DNA of 64,000 bases from Candidatus Poseidonia sp. (GTDB taxonomy: Archaea > Thermoplasmatota > Poseidoniia > Poseidoniales > Poseidoniaceae). The stretch covers positions 1 through 64,000 of the forward strand of contig JAURAI010000002.1 in the NCBI GenBank assembly GCA_030829545.1, read 5' to 3'. Positions 7,898-18,800 of the stretch are shown here, in pieces; within the stretch, counting starts at the first letter, position 1, and every line of letters begins with the position of its first letter. The position numbers were made by a program, and so were the translations under genes. The notes below the pieces were generated by a model. The model had not been told where the DNA came from. It did not search any database and worked only from the letters and a program-made list of their open reading frames with translations.

Positions 7898-9241
7898 TTA
7901 TTCTGCTTCTTGAGGGGTTTTTGAGGGTTCTTCAAGCGTGGGCAGACGGAGTGTAAGAAGTGCAGATATGACCATCAAAGCGCCACACAAGTGGAAGGAA
8001 GTGTGGTAATCCCACGGAAATTCACCACGGTAGGAGAGTTCCCAAACAATGCCACCTGTAAGAGGGCCAAGGATACGAGCGAAAGCACCCAGTGATTCCT
8101 GAGCACCCATGACAACGCCCAATTCATAGCCCTCTTTGCGGGCAATCCTTGTCAGATAGGTTGACGATGATGGTTGAAAAATACCGTTTCCAATGGCAAT
8201 GCAGGAGACGACGGCGAAGAGTTGGATCCAAGCCATTGAGGCTTGTGTATACGGTACAAGAGTCAGGCCGATACCAGTGATGACGATGGAAATTGGAATC
8301 AAACGACGCGTTCCAAAGCGCCGAGTTAATGGACCGATGAGCGCCCCTTGAGTCAAAATACCAAGCAGACCAATCATGGCGAATACACGACCGTTATCTT
8401 GTTCTGAAAAGGAGAGGCCACCAAGGTCAACATTCATCTCAGTGTAGAGAATGAACACTGCATGCATGACGGTGAAGCCAAGGGTGAAGAGCATGGTGAC
8501 CCAAATCATGGCTCCGATGCTGCCCTTGCCCAACATCGAGAAGGAATTGGACATCATGGATGACATTCGTTGCGACCAACTTCGCTCATCCTCAGGCCTT
8601 GCTCGCTCAGTATCCACGGATTCTGGTAATTTGTAATAGGCGAGAATCAAGGAACCGGTTGAAAGAATACTCGCAATTACGCACGGAAGCAGATAGGGAT
8701 AGTTCTCAAAGACAGTGCCTACAAAGAAATCCCACCGCTCTGCTGGACTTGAGAACTCACCGCCGAGGAAAGGTCCAATTGTAAAACCAAGGCCGAATGC
8801 TGCTCCGATAAGACCCATTCGTGTAGCAAGTTGCTGAGGTGTGCTGACGTCACCAATGTAGGCCCGTGCCACTGCGATGTTGCCGTTGAAAACACCTGCA
8901 AGGAAGCGAGCCCCAAGTGCGAACATGAGCGTATTCGAGAAGCCAAAAGCCGTGAAGAAGACCGTGTTGCCTAACAAGCCAATCATCAACACAGGACGCC
9001 GTCCAATTCGGTCAGAAAGCGAACCCCATAAGGGTGAGAACAAGAATTGAGCAACTGAATACGAGGTCATCAACAGACCGACCCACAGGCCAATCTCAAC
9101 GATACCCTGTTCCTGAGCAAGATCTTTGACGAGATAGGTGAGAAAAGGTATGATGATACCAAAGCCAATCATGTCGATCATGGTGACCATAAAGAGCACA
9201 AAGAGTGCTGCTTTTCCGGCGTCCTGCTGCTGAGTTGACAT
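7898..9241 (-). CDS. MFS transporter, TetA-like drug/metabolite exporter
   Basis: A 447-aa major facilitator with twelve predicted helices. The loop 2-3 signature GSLSDRIGRRPVL is intact, and the first half contains DMIGFGIIIPFL, typical of the TetA/DHA1 group, where Asp in helix 1 is conserved. The second half has the related loop GPLTRRFGTRRL. The substrate cannot be inferred. The ATG at 9241 is preceded by AGGTGGAT at about 6 nt; an alternative TTG at 9322 overlapping the LonB stop would add 27 polar residues. It lies 77 bp after LonB and 43 bp before the AI-2E-type transporter, so the three minus-strand genes may form an operon. Confidence 0.9.
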   Translation of the reverse strand: MSTQQQDAGKAALFVLFMVTMIDMIGFGIIIPFLTYLVKDLAQEQGIVEIGLWVGLLMTSYSVAQFLFSPLWGSLSDRIGRRPVLMIGLLGNTVFFTAFGFSNTLMFALGARFLAGVFNGNIAVARAYIGDVSTPQQLATRMGLIGAAFGLGFTIGPFLGGEFSSPAERWDFFVGTVFENYPYLLPCVIASILSTGSLILAYYKLPESVDTERARPEDERSWSQRMSSMMSNSFSMLGKGSIGAMIWVTMLFTLGFTVMHAVFILYTEMNVDLGGLSFSEQDNGRVFAMIGLLGILTQGALIGPLTRRFGTRRLIPISIVITGIGLTLVPYTQASMAWIQLFAVVSCIAIGNGIFQPSSSTYLTRIARKEGYELGVVMGAQESLGAFARILGPLTGGIVWELSYRGEFPWDYHTSFHLCGALMVISALLTLRLPTLEEPSKTPQEAE

Positions 9242-9318
9242 GGGATATCCACCTGTCCTACTGGAACTCACTTTTTGTAGTGCGCGATGGGAACTCAACA
9301 AAGGAGCGCCTTTGCGAT

Positions 9319-11379
9319 TCAAACGAGTGAAATCTTACTCTGTACTTCGGGTGTCAAGCGGTCGATGACCGCTTCAAGGCGTTCAACCAGACCTGCTTTG
9401 TGTTCGTGCTTGATGAGGGCGTATTTCATCACTTCATCGAGCGTGTCAACAGCGACCACTTCAACCATCTTTTCAAACCGGTCGTCGAGGAGAACATCCT
9501 GAATATTTGCTCGTGGCACGACGATGGTCTTGACGCCCGAACGAGCTGCCGCTTCGATCTTAGCAGTCACTCCGCCGATGGGAAGGACTTCTCCACGAAC
9601 GGAGAGAGAGCCTGTCATGGCCAAATCCTGACGAATCGGGATGCTCTCGAGGGCTGAGATAATCGCCGTAGCGATGGTAATGGAGGCTGAATCGCCATCA
9701 ACACCGTGGGTGTCAACGAATTGAATGTGGATATCATAATCCGAGATGTCTTTCCCCGTTAATTTCTTGATGACTGCACTCACGTTGGTGACACTTTCCT
9801 TGGCCAAATCCGACAGACCACCCGTAGCGTGAATCTTACCTCCGCCACCTTGTGAAGGCGTTACAAGGGCTTCAACGGGAAGCATGATTCCACTGAAGTC
9901 AGAAAGACCTGAGTTCGCTCCAAGCACTGCCAATCCGTTGACACGGCCGATACGTTCCCCTGAATTCACCAGCATGGCATAATCTTGGCGTCGCTCGATC
10001 ATCCGGTCTGCAACTTGTTGCTCGAGCGGTTTGGCGATGTTACGAGCACCGAGTACATGTTCTGCAGAAGTGAACGGTGCTCCTGCTTCCACTGCAAGGT
10101 CGCCAGCAATGCGGACCAATCCGCCGAGTTCACGAAGTCGGAGTGATAATTTGCCGCGACGTCCGGAACGACGCTGAGCTTCACGAAGGATGATGGATAC
10201 GGCACTCTTATCGAAGTGAGGGATTTCACGAGCAGTATCGATGTCGCGGAGAACTTCCTGCGCAATGAAGCGAATCAAGCGGCGTCGGTTACGGGAGGTG
10301 TCAGGCATCTCGGAGTTGACATAAACTTCGTACCCGTAACCACGAATACGGCTTCGGAGTGCTGGGTGCATACCCTGAATCGCATCGAGGTTACCCGCTG
10401 CGATGAGAATGAAGTCGCAAGGCACAGGTTCGGTCTTGGTCAGTGCGCCAGAGGAACGTTCTGAGCGACCCGAAATCGGGAAGGCTCGCTCCTGCATGGC
10501 GGTGAGCAGTGCTTGTTGCTCTTCAAGACGCAAGAGGTTGACTTCGTCAATGTAGAGGACACCTTTGTGAGCACGGTGAATAGCACCGGGCTCCACACGG
10601 TCGTGAGCGGGTGTTTCCATACCACCGGATTGGAACGGGTCGTGGCGTACATCACCCAATAAGGAACCAGAGAGTGTTGCAGTCGCGTCGATGAAGGGTG
10701 GCAATGTATTGAGGTCATGCTTGACCAGTACTTTGGGAACACGACTGTCATCAACTGCGCCTAAGCGACTGCGAATAAACATGTATCCAAAGACGAGAAG
10801 GAAACCGCCAAAGAGCAAGGTGAAGAGGTCTCCGCTTTGCAATGCTGCAATGAGCAAGAGGAAACCGATGGCTGCGAAAGCGATGAAGAGCATGCGCTGG
10901 GATTTTTCACGTTGCTGGCGAATCGCTTCTTTTTGCACTTTGACGATGCGCTCGGCTCGCCCTGCTGGAACGGTGCGAACTCGTGGAACGTTTTCGTCAT
11001 CCTCGTTGGGATACACCAATACATCTTCGAGTGCATCTCTGGGGAGCAAATCAGTCATCGAACGAGCAAGCATCGATTTTCCAGTACCTGGGTCTCCGAT
11101 CATCAGCATGTGACGGCGTTGTTCAGCGGCTTTCTTAATGACGACCGAACCGGCTTCTTGGCCGATGACTTGGTCGACCAAACGGTCAGGGATTGGTACA
11201 TCTGCAGTTGATTCAAATTCAACGCCTGCAATCCATTCCTCAATGGATGCGGTGAGGACATCATCGGCTCCAGTAGGTTCTGGAGCCCAGACGGTGACTT
11301 CGGTTGCGTCCGCATCCTCTTGGAGTGAGGATTCAGAGCCAACAGGGGGCTCTTCTGAATCTGGCGCTTCATCCGACAC
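9319..11379 (-). CDS. lonB: membrane-anchored archaeal Lon protease (LonB)
   Basis: ATP-dependent serine protease at the cytoplasmic membrane. The 686-aa order is: acidic N-terminal extension (1-60), AAA+ domain with Walker A GDPGTGKS (95-102), two hydrophobic helices inserted in the AAA+ domain (about 155-200) that anchor it, Walker [11 protein letters not shown], then the protease domain. The catalytic dyad is Ser564 in DGDSAS and Lys607 in VTAKIEAA, at the family-standard spacing of 43. The start is a GTG at 11379, preceded by a GGAGAGG ribosome-binding site. In archaea LonB substitutes for FtsH. The acidic Ser/Glu-rich extension of about 60 residues is longer than in Thermococcus LonB. 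Confidence 0.97.
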   Translation of the reverse strand: MSDEAPDSEEPPVGSESSLQEDADATEVTVWAPEPTGADDVLTASIEEWIAGVEFESTADVPIPDRLVDQVIGQEAGSVVIKKAAEQRRHMLMIGDPGTGKSMLARSMTDLLPRDALEDVLVYPNEDDENVPRVRTVPAGRAERIVKVQKEAIRQQREKSQRMLFIAFAAIGFLLLIAALQSGDLFTLLFGGFLLVFGYMFIRSRLGAVDDSRVPKVLVKHDLNTLPPFIDATATLSGSLLGDVRHDPFQSGGMETPAHDRVEPGAIHRAHKGVLYIDEVNLLRLEEQQALLTAMQERAFPISGRSERSSGALTKTEPVPCDFILIAAGNLDAIQGMHPALRSRIRGYGYEVYVNSEMPDTSRNRRRLIRFIAQEVLRDIDTAREIPHFDKSAVSIILREAQRRSGRRGKLSLRLRELGGLVRIAGDLAVEAGAPFTSAEHVLGARNIAKPLEQQVADRMIERRQDYAMLVNSGERIGRVNGLAVLGANSGLSDFSGIMLPVEALVTPSQGGGGKIHATGGLSDLAKESVTNVSAVIKKLTGKDISDYDIHIQFVDTHGVDGDSASITIATAIISALESIPIRQDLAMTGSLSVRGEVLPIGGVTAKIEAAARSGVKTIVVPRANIQDVLLDDRFEKMVEVVAVDTLDEVMKYALIKHEHKAGLVERLEAVIDRLTPEVQSKISLV

Positions 11380-11453
11380 AATCTTTCCTCTCCACGCTCC
11401 TCTTTAGGGCTATGCTTTCGCACAAGCCTGTTGAGGTATCATAAATGCTGGCT

Positions 11454-14400
11454 TTATTGTAGGTTCATTTGGTCAAGGTATTGCTGCCCGTAGTACATCC
11501 ATTGGTCCATGGTCCACCCTGCTGGAAGCCCACCTGGCGGGAGGGGAGGTCCAGCTTGGGTAGCGGGAGCAAGCGGAGCTGGTGCAACTGCTGTGACCGG
11601 CGGAACTGCTGCTACAGGTTGCTGGAAGATCTCTTGGGCTCCTCCATACATTGAATTGGCAACGCTATCTTGGACGGGTAGAGTGGCTTGGTCCCACTTG
11701 ACATCTTCTAGGTCGCTACCTCGGCCGCCTCGCATGAACATCACACCGAGTAATGCTGCGAGAATGAGAACGCCCAGAATGATGAAGACGAGGGTTGTAT
11801 CAAGGCCTGAACTTTCTGTCTCTGCGGAACTGCTGGCTTGTTCTTCGGGGCAGTCAGCACGAGGGTCATCGCATGCGATGTCGAGGTTGGTGTTGAGGCT
11901 TGTCAATTCTTGGCTGAGTGCAGTCGTATCGCCTTCAGACGAAGCAATGGTCTCCTCAAGCGCAGCAATATCTGCGAGAAGGTCATCTACGTAGGATGTG
12001 AGCATCTCGTCATCCATGTCAACAGGAGCGGGCATGACTTCAGTGATGGTAAACTTCAGGCCATCGCCGAGCGTTTTGTAGTCGTTACCGTCTTCGTCGA
12101 CAGCTGCTGTTATTTTGAAATCATAGTAGTCTTGGTACTGAGAGCCAGAGTTACGCATGTCGAGGGTAAGTGCCCATCCGACATTGGACTTGGCGACATC
12201 AAGAGATTCTGCCATTGTGGCGAAGCAAACACCAGTAAGAGCGCTGCAGAGGTTGATGCTGAGGTCAATACTCGTCATCACAGGTGCATCATCAGTGAGC
12301 ATCAAAGTAGCAGTTGGCGTTTGGCCGACATAGGTATCCTCCAAGTGGACGTACATGTGCCCGCTGCCATCATTGTCTGGTGAGAGGTAGAAGGGCAACG
12401 CGTCGAATACATCAACCGTCATGGTGTAGGAGTTGGTTGCGAATCCATCGGTTGCTGAAATAGTCACTGTTTGTTCTCCAGTTTCCTCAAAGAGCAAAAT
12501 CATGTTTCCGTCAAGGATGTTGTAACGTGCTGCACCTGGTTCTGAAGGCGTGACGGTGATGAAAGCCTGCTCAATTGGGTTGTCAACATCGACCATACGG
12601 GCCTTGAGGTTGACGACCATTTGCTTGTTACGCTTGAGAGAGAACTCTTCAATTTCCGTCATGTCAATGCGAGGTGCATCGTTGATTGGGTTGATACGAA
12701 TGGTCACTGTTTGATCGGAGGATTGCTCACCGTCGCTGGCACGAAGAGTCACGGTTGTTTCTCCGTTGACATCATCGTCAACAGCCTCAAAGGAGAGCAT
12801 TGAATTCTTCAATTCAACAAATACGACTTCTGGATTGCTGTTGCTCATCACTTGAAGTGAGAGTGTGGATGAATCTACAGAAGCACCGGTGTCATCGGTA
12901 TCGCTGAGGAAGGTGGCGAGTGAAAGCAGGCCACTGCCACCTTCGTCAATCATTTGAATGGGCAAGCCTTGCCATCGGGGTTGGCCGTTTTCAATGACGT
13001 TGAAAAGAAGTGTTCCATAAGGCAATTCACCGGTTTCACTGTAATCTCCACCGTCATCAACTTTGACTTCAATGCCCTTTTGTCCATCAGGACAACCGTT
13101 GTCATAGGGGAAGAGAACTTCAATCTCTTCTGTATCAGCATGCCACGCAATGAAATTTGCACTGTCGGAAGTGACGACGAGATCGCCGAGTGAAGTTTCA
13201 GGGTCAGCGATGTGGCCAACCATGCTCACCTTGGTGGTCGTATCGCACATCACGGTAGGAATGGGGTTTGCGGTGATGGTTGGGCGACCGTTCGCCAATT
13301 CAAATCCGTCTTGAGCAACAGCCCAGTTGCTGACTTGGTTACGACTGTCAACGGTTCGAGAGCGGATGTCGTAACTTCCCGCTGACATCTCCATCGACGG
13401 GGTAACAATGTATTCTCGTCCTTCAGAAGGAGAATCACGGTATACGATGTTCTCGCCACCTGTCACGTCGCTGCCGTCCCATGCGTTTTGGCCAGCGGGT
13501 GAGATTTCGACTTCAAAGGTCATCGTGTCAATGGTATCGACGTTGTCGTCAGCATCGCCCTTTGAAAGGACAGAGAGGTATTCACCTCGCTGAACAACAT
13601 CCGACCCCAAAACCTGTGGTGTCTTCGCCAATGGAGGACGGTCGTGGTCGATTTGAACGTCTTTGTTATTGTTTGAATTTGCCATGTCCCCAGTGATTCC
13701 AGTCAAGCGGGCTCCAAAAGTGGTAGACCAAGCATTGCTTGGAAGATTTGAGGTGTCATAGGTGGTGCTGGCTGTCAGGTATGATGAGCCAGCTGCCGCA
13801 TTGAGAGTTGGTACATTCACGGTATTGATTGGCGTGATGGTTGCACCGTTCTTGTAGTAGAATTCGAGAGAACCACCATCGGTGTAGTCGAGGTCACCAA
13901 GGTTCTTCACGTCTGCTTCGAGAGTGAGCGAATCACCGATCATGTAGGACGATGTCCCGGTGGGGTTCGTGGCTTTCACATCGGTGACTCCGATGTCCAT
14001 CTTCGGTCCCATCGATGAATCGGTTGCGTGGTAGACGTGAGGGGTAGAGCCACCAAGAGAAACTGTGTTGCCAGACATCAGGACTGCAACTACCATTGCG
14101 TTACTGGAACCTCCTTGTATGAGTGAAGTGGGCACCATGTTCCATGATTCAGTCTGCTGTGCAGAGGAAGGCGATACTTGAGCGAATGATGTTCCGGAGC
14201 CTCCTGAAGCTGTCTTGTAGGTGTTGCCTGAAGTGAGCCATCCCATCCAGCAATTATAGCCATGTGGAAGAGAACTACCACTGCTTGAATAGGTGTAAGT
14301 CGTGCATTCTTCCTCAACGATTGCGGCGTAGAGTTTCATGTTTGAAGCGGCAGATCCCGAGCCTGTGTATCTGTATGAGATATCGATGTCAAAGGAGGTT

Positions 14401-14912
14401 CCTGAAGTTGAAATTGCTGCGGTCATACTGTAGTCGTTGGTCGTTGAGTGCATTCCGCCACCAGCAGTGAAGATGGAGTCGTAATTTGTTCCCGAGGCAT
14501 CAGCGCCACCTTTGGAGTTGGCTGCATCGGTGCGGTCTCCGAAGTGAGCTTGAGGAGCACCGGAAGTCGACCACGCCCAGTTGTACGGGTTGACATTTCC
14601 GGCCCTTGCTGTTGCAGTGCTGCCATATGAGGCGGACATGTATGTGATGTAGACAAACTCATCACCGTTTGTGCCTTTCAAGTTGTGAAGAGAGTCTGAC
14701 CCACCACCTGCTTTGTAGCAGTGAGGGCAATTATCAGATGAGATGTATTGGCCAAAAACTACGTGTCCGGGAGAGGTCGCTGCCTTCACGACGGGTTCTT
14801 CATCGAGAATTTCAACAGGATTATGATAAAGATTTGTCATCATTCCGGTGGCAAGACTGCCCAAGAAAATCGCAACAATCGCAAAAGCAATACTACGGGT
14901 GGTGTTGTTCAT
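11454..14912 (-). CDS. large surface protein with thioredoxin-like N-terminal domain
   Basis: An 1152-aa secreted, C-terminally anchored protein. Residues 8-28 form a signal or anchor helix. Residues about 45-250 resemble a thioredoxin/Omp28-like fold, with redox motif Cys62-Pro-His-Cys65 and a probable cis-proline in SGAPQ (Pro120). Then come Ig/CARDB-like and cadherin-like beta domains (about 300-980; repeated DGEQSSDQTVTIRINPINDAP-like elements), a coiled-coil-prone segment (about 985-1030), a transmembrane helix (about 1040-1062) and a cytoplasmic Pro/Ala-rich tail ending in GLPAGWTMDQWMYYGQQYLD. The role is inferred to be extracellular thiol-disulfide exchange or disulfide formation at the cell surface. 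It has its own upstream spacer shared with divergent trmI. Confidence 0.82.
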   Translation of the reverse strand: MNNTTRSIAFAIVAIFLGSLATGMMTNLYHNPVEILDEEPVVKAATSPGHVVFGQYISSDNCPHCYKAGGGSDSLHNLKGTNGDEFVYITYMSASYGSTATARAGNVNPYNWAWSTSGAPQAHFGDRTDAANSKGGADASGTNYDSIFTAGGGMHSTTNDYSMTAAISTSGTSFDIDISYRYTGSGSAASNMKLYAAIVEEECTTYTYSSSGSSLPHGYNCWMGWLTSGNTYKTASGGSGTSFAQVSPSSAQQTESWNMVPTSLIQGGSSNAMVVAVLMSGNTVSLGGSTPHVYHATDSSMGPKMDIGVTDVKATNPTGTSSYMIGDSLTLEADVKNLGDLDYTDGGSLEFYYKNGATITPINTVNVPTLNAAAGSSYLTASTTYDTSNLPSNAWSTTFGARLTGITGDMANSNNNKDVQIDHDRPPLAKTPQVLGSDVVQRGEYLSVLSKGDADDNVDTIDTMTFEVEISPAGQNAWDGSDVTGGENIVYRDSPSEGREYIVTPSMEMSAGSYDIRSRTVDSRNQVSNWAVAQDGFELANGRPTITANPIPTVMCDTTTKVSMVGHIADPETSLGDLVVTSDSANFIAWHADTEEIEVLFPYDNGCPDGQKGIEVKVDDGGDYSETGELPYGTLLFNVIENGQPRWQGLPIQMIDEGGSGLLSLATFLSDTDDTGASVDSSTLSLQVMSNSNPEVVFVELKNSMLSFEAVDDDVNGETTVTLRASDGEQSSDQTVTIRINPINDAPRIDMTEIEEFSLKRNKQMVVNLKARMVDVDNPIEQAFITVTPSEPGAARYNILDGNMILLFEETGEQTVTISATDGFATNSYTMTVDVFDALPFYLSPDNDGSGHMYVHLEDTYVGQTPTATLMLTDDAPVMTSIDLSINLCSALTGVCFATMAESLDVAKSNVGWALTLDMRNSGSQYQDYYDFKITAAVDEDGNDYKTLGDGLKFTITEVMPAPVDMDDEMLTSYVDDLLADIAALEETIASSEGDTTALSQELTSLNTNLDIACDDPRADCPEEQASSSAETESSGLDTTLVFIILGVLILAALLGVMFMRGGRGSDLEDVKWDQATLPVQDSVANSMYGGAQEIFQQPVAAVPPVTAVAPAPLAPATQAGPPLPPGGLPAGWTMDQWMYYGQQYLDQMNLQ

Positions 14913-15043
14913 GCGTTTTGCACGTCACGGACAGTATATGAAACACTCGCTTTGTGGACTGGGGGCGTTTTTTGAACGGTATAGAGAATATCTGAGAAGA
15001 TGTCAAGATATCCTTATGACAAAACGATGCCCCCCTTTTAGCA

Positions 15044-15829
15044 ATGAGCAGTGAACAGTGGGCAGTTCTCATGGAAGAAAGCGGAAAAGTTCACGTGGTC
15101 GAAATAACCAGCGGTTCTACGAAAATCAAGGGATTAGGCGTCTTTGACCCCGAAAAGAAACTCTCCAATGTTGCCATTGGGGAAGGCGTTACCATCGGTC
15201 AGAAAGAACTCCGACGTTTGCCAGCACGACTGCCTGAACTGAGCAAAGGAATGCTTCGTAGGGCCCAGACCATCAGTGCAAAAGATGCGGGGTTTTTCAT
15301 CGCCCGTTTGGGCATAGGCTCTGGTGACGCCGTACTTGAAGCAGGCATTGGAAGTGCAGGCCTCTCCTTGCACATAGCCCGAGCCCTTGGAGGCAGTGGA
15401 ATACACACCACTGTTGAACCTCGTATGGAACACGCAGAAGTCGGTCTTGAAAATCTGCGACGTGCAAAGAGTGTCTGGCAGGAATTCCCGCAACACCATC
15501 ATGTTGAAGGCAACATTGAGGATTTAATCGAGGCCGTCACAGCCATCCACCCTTCCTATGATGCGATCATTCTCGACCTCCCTGACCATCCACCTGCCAT
15601 TTCAGCTGTTGCTGAATGCCTTTCCATGGGCGGCCGATTGGCCTGTTATTGCCCCGTCACATCCCAACTCGAGGCAGCCTGGGTCGCTTGTGAATCCGCA
15701 AGATTGCAGGTTGAATGGGCTGGAGAATTGATGGAACGGGAATGGGGCAGAGCATCTCGAGGAGGGATGCGTCCCGTCAACGGACCCTTTGGTCACACGG
15801 CCTTTCTTCTCATCGCCCAGCGTTTGTGA
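15044..15829 (+). CDS. trmI: tRNA (adenine-N1)-methyltransferase, TrmI type
   Basis: SAM-dependent enzyme that forms m1A at position 58 (57/58 in archaea) in the T loop of tRNAs. The 261-aa protein has the small N-terminal beta domain (about 1-65), then the Rossmann methyltransferase domain with motif I EAGIGSAGLSLHIA, the acidic residue at the end of strand 2 (TTVEPR), and the catalytic-loop motif ILDLPDHP, where family members have D-[ML/LP]-P. The C-terminus has VNGPFGHTAFLLIAQR, matching the conserved GHTAFL-type end. Archaeal TrmI is usually a tetramer. It is convergent with the next surface-protein gene, with one base between stops. Confidence 0.9.
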   Translation: MSSEQWAVLMEESGKVHVVEITSGSTKIKGLGVFDPEKKLSNVAIGEGVTIGQKELRRLPARLPELSKGMLRRAQTISAKDAGFFIARLGIGSGDAVLEAGIGSAGLSLHIARALGGSGIHTTVEPRMEHAEVGLENLRRAKSVWQEFPQHHHVEGNIEDLIEAVTAIHPSYDAIILDLPDHPPAISAVAECLSMGGRLACYCPVTSQLEAAWVACESARLQVEWAGELMEREWGRASRGGMRPVNGPFGHTAFLLIAQRL

Positions 15830-15830
15830 T

Positions 15831-18800
15831 TCACTCAACGACACGAATCTTATTGCTGCACTTCGGGCAAGTAAAGCGGAACGGTGGCTCACTCCCGCGT
15901 GGCACACCCAAGCGTGCCTCACATGTCGGACAGTTGACCTTGTTGTCACCATCAAGCCTGCATTCATTGTAACCGAGTTCCTCTTCCTCTTCTTCATCCT
16001 CTCCCTCTTCTTCGGAGGGTTCAGTGAGGTCGACATGATCTTTCTTCGTCGAGGAACGACGGCGAAGTTGCAGCAGCACCAAAGCAGCAAGCCAACCAAA
16101 ACCCATCACCCCGAGCGTCACAGGTTGGCCGACCGAGACGCCGAGAGGCAACGCCAGTCCATTTGGTGGAAGAGCCGGGCCTTCGATATTGATTTGAAGC
16201 GGCACGGATTCGTCACTTGTAATCACGCCCGCAGCAGATGATGTTGCTCGAACGGTAAGGTCTGCACTGCCTGTTCGGGCTGTATTCGAAATGATTGTGA
16301 GTTTGAAATCAATGCTCGAGCCAGCCGTCAGCGTGTAGTCGGTGGTCGCTTCTTGGTCGGAAAGACGCATCCATTCAAGCAACACCAGACCCATGTCTTT
16401 CCCGACTGCGTCCAGCGTTCCAGTAACTTCGGTATTGCCGAGGTTCTGTACTGTCAGGACCGTGGTGGTTGAACTGTCAACTCCAAGACTGATTGTTGCT
16501 TCATCAAAACTCAGTGCGACCAGTGTATTGGCTGGCCAATCAGCCTCAACGGTGTAGAGCACTGAATATTCCTCAGCAACATTGCTCCGCATGCTGCTCA
16601 CGGCTCGGAAGGTGATGGCTTGTTGACCTGCTGGAGCATCGCTGGGAAGGGTACAGGACCATCCCAACGGGGAAGATGACAGGCCTGCTCCCAACGTGAT
16701 GTTGGCATCAAGGCCACAATCAGCACCGACGGTTGAGATTGAAAGCGTGTCCTCAACATTGCCAGTATTGGTCAGGGTCACGGTCCCAGAAACAGTTTGT
16801 CCAGGGCGCGCTTCACCGTTCTCAACCAGCGCCGTGATGTTGGCACCGGCGGTGGCAGGTTGCACCGTGACGTCTAGAGAATCGGTATTGCTCGGGTTGG
16901 TACTCGAGGTCACTGAAAAGGTGTAAACGACTCCTTCAGCAGGCGCACCTGGAGAGGCCTCGATAACACTCAATTCAACGGTCTGCGAAGCACCTGCTGC
17001 AAGTGTCAAGGATGAATATGTGCGAGTAAATTCAAACCACGATGAACTTGAGACGGACGACCAATCGACAACAAATACTTCCGTCGCCGTTCCCAAATTG
17101 ATCACTTCGACGCTCATGGTTTCTGTCGTCAAAGGATGAGCAAAGAGGTGGGATTGCAAACTCGTCACCAGTACGTCTTCTCTGTCCACCACAATGAGGT
17201 CAAGAAGGAGTGATTCTGAACGGCCCTGTTGGGCCACATGGAGTTCGATTTCAGTGGTGGAGGCCACTGCGCCTGTCTGAGCGGTAAAGGTGAGGTTCAG
17301 TACCTGAGAGTCACCATGTCCGAGGGAAACCGTTGTTTCTGACATCATGACCGACACATCTGCTGGGAGATTCAACAAGGATACAGAGAGCGATAGATTG
17401 CTCGTCCCCGTATTGGTGACGTTGACTTCCATCGTTTCGCTCTGGCCGGGTTGAATGAGCAAACGGTCTTCGGAACCACCCGAAACAGTGAATGACGCCA
17501 CCTCAAGGAGATTGACTTTAACATCGAGGACCTCGGTATGACCACCGTAGGTCACCGAGAAGGTTTGTATGAGGAGGCCAGAAAGCGACACGTCACCTTC
17601 AGTATGAACCGTCCACGTACCTACATCACCTGGTCCAATGCTCACGCCGGAGGCCGTAACGAGGACGGTGTCGAGACCAAGACTTTCGTTCACGTCAAGG
17701 AAAAACAGGGCCTGATCACTGCCGTGATTGGACAGGCGTATCTCGTAATTTTTGCCCTCTGAAGGAACGATATCAACCGTGTTGATTGGCCCAGCAAGTG
17801 AAAAATTGACTGCTTCGTCAATTTCAACGATGAAATTCAATTCCTCAAGCACGGAACTTACACCGTTATCGTGAACTGTTGCAGTGAGGGTTAACGAGCA
17901 CTGATCCGAACTGTCTGCTGATTCATGAACGTCGACCATGAAGGAAACATTGGTGACCCCACCAGGTGAGAGACCCTGCGTTTCAGCAGTCACGAGAGAG
18001 GCCGTGCACATGGACCCTGTAGAGGGAGAAGTGGTGACATCCCAACTCACATCCATGTTGGTATTGCCGGTATTGGTGACTTGAACGGCGCTTACCGTAC
18101 TTCCACCGGGGAGGAAGGCATCTGCCTGTTGAAGGAACGCGAGGGAAAGTGCTGGCTCTGCCACAACCTCAATCACAATAATTGTGGAGGTCGTGATGTT
18201 GCCGTTGGTTGAACCCATTGTCAATCGATACCCGTAGAAATCAGGGTCTGCGTCAGCGGGTACTGTCACTGAAAGTGTGGCAATCTCACTGCTTCCTGCT
18301 GGCATTTGGCTCAGTTCATCATCCCCCCATTGAAGGTACCAGCCGTTTGGAATACTGGACCCCATTCCGAAGGCTGATGTCCCACTGACTTCCCAAGGGT
18401 AATAGGACATCCCTGCAGTTTGGTTGAAGACCGTGTCGTCGGCTGCCTCCTGAAGCGCGAGTTTGACGTTGGCACTCAAGGCGACGGTGTCGTTACTCCC
18501 GACACATGTCTCACCAGTGGTTGTTGAATGCATAACGCACGCAGAGAGGTAGGAGCCTGCCAACGATGGATGACTTCCGTCCGAGGTGTAGAGGTCGTAG
18601 AAGAGATTGCCTGACGCTGTCGGGTCATTGCCCGCTGCAACCACGTTGTCGTGAACGGTTTTGAACGCAAGGCCAACTGGAGCAATCCAAACCGTATTTC
18701 CTGCCGTCGAGATGTTTTCAGCATATCTCGTATACCCTTCAGCGAGCCGTTCTTGCATGTCGGTGAAGTTTTGATTGATGTTGTTGTACTGATGCCATTG

